This document shows positions 63,858 to 64,000 of a stretch of 64,000 nt of DNA, piece by piece (positions within the stretch are counted from its first letter, which is position 1; each line of letters opens with the position of its first letter). Under the pieces are notes generated by a model. It did not search any database. It had not been told where the DNA came from and saw only the letters and a program-made list of their open reading frames with translations. This DNA is from Macrostomum hystrix (Eukaryota; Platyhelminthes; Macrostomidae), in the NCBI GenBank assembly GCA_950097015.1, contig CATNEN010000026.1, positions 972,001-1,036,000 of the forward strand, read 5' to 3'. Both the position numbers and the translations under genes were made by a program.

Positions 63858-64000
63858 ATGTGGAGTTGCCACAAAATCTCTGAATCCACCATTGCTAGAG
63901 CGATGAACTCCATGCTTATCTCACTGAAAGTCGCCACCAAGGATGCCGACGTGAGGCTTGCTGCGAATACAGGATGTGATACAAGCGAGGCGCGACAATG
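63858..64000 (+). CDS. Unidentified ORF running off the right edge
   Basis: ATG at 63858 (context GTGAAATGT) opens 47 codons without a stop to the window end (MWSCHKISESTIARAMNS...). No family is recognisable in so short a piece; it could be the start of a gene or of a retroelement ORF. Confidence 0.3.
   Translation, partial: MWSCHKISESTIARAMNSMLISLKVATKDADVRLAANTGCDTSEARQ

Overview
The window is animal nuclear DNA. Genes are split by GT-AG introns, and they include a cilia/flagella protein (CFAP69), an AMPA-type ionotropic glutamate receptor, a predicted secreted neuropeptide-like precursor and a fibrinogen-related protein. The DNA is also extremely rich in minisatellites, SINEs, Helitrons and Polinton (Maverick) elements. 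This fits a repeat-rich lophotrochozoan; a free-living flatworm such as Macrostomum is my best guess, but that is inference and not shown by any sequence match I could run.

Layout. 1-3468: 5' three exons of CFAP69 on the minus strand, with a SINE in the intron. 3.5-7.5 kb: AT-rich intergenic DNA. 7.5-8.05 kb: a compact two-exon prepropeptide gene with its own TATA box and poly(A) signal. 8.1-9.1 kb: two simple-repeat arrays. 9.4-13.3 kb: a six-exon pantothenate-kinase-like gene (minus), four of whose five introns hold minisatellite arrays; introns 2 and 5 carry the same 69-bp family in opposite orientation. 14.4-22.2 kb: a five-exon AMPA-type glutamate receptor (plus) whose fourth intron holds a fibrinogen-domain ORF and a MITE. 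23.2-24.5 kb: an unidentified polyglutamine gene (minus).

25.6-43.3 kb is a nest of mobile elements. A dead Crypton-type tyrosine recombinase gene (minus) is split by a 4.67-kb internally deleted Polinton with a perfect 6-bp target duplication (CCAACA). It is split again by a 12-kb head-to-tail Helitron array flanked by a 69-bp direct repeat. One Helitron copy (6.7 kb) is mostly a 23-bp minisatellite with higher-order repeats; another (3.5 kb) holds two alternating minisatellites.

45.0-61.9 kb is a 16.9-kb Polinton with terminal inverted repeats starting AG, ending CT, and flanked by the 6-bp duplication CAGAAA. Left-arm genes (plus) run: PC4-like ssDNA-binding coactivator, integrase with chromodomain, minor capsid/penton, a small protein, a 55-aa very basic core-like protein, major capsid, adenain-like protease, packaging ATPase, two small conserved Polinton proteins, a conserved nuclease-like protein, and a two-repeat TATA-binding protein (TBP) homologue. 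Right-arm genes (minus) run: a zinc/cysteine-rich protein and a spliced protein-primed DNA polymerase B. The copy is recently damaged (frameshifts, in-frame stops, loss of polymerase motif A). The most striking observation is that a virus-like Polinton encodes its own TBP and a PC4 domain and has a TATATAAG box in front of its first gene, which suggests a self-supplied transcription-initiation kit. 62.0-64.0 kb: a LINE remnant with an internal tandem duplication, CCAAT-rich pyrimidine-rich DNA, and an ORF running off the end.
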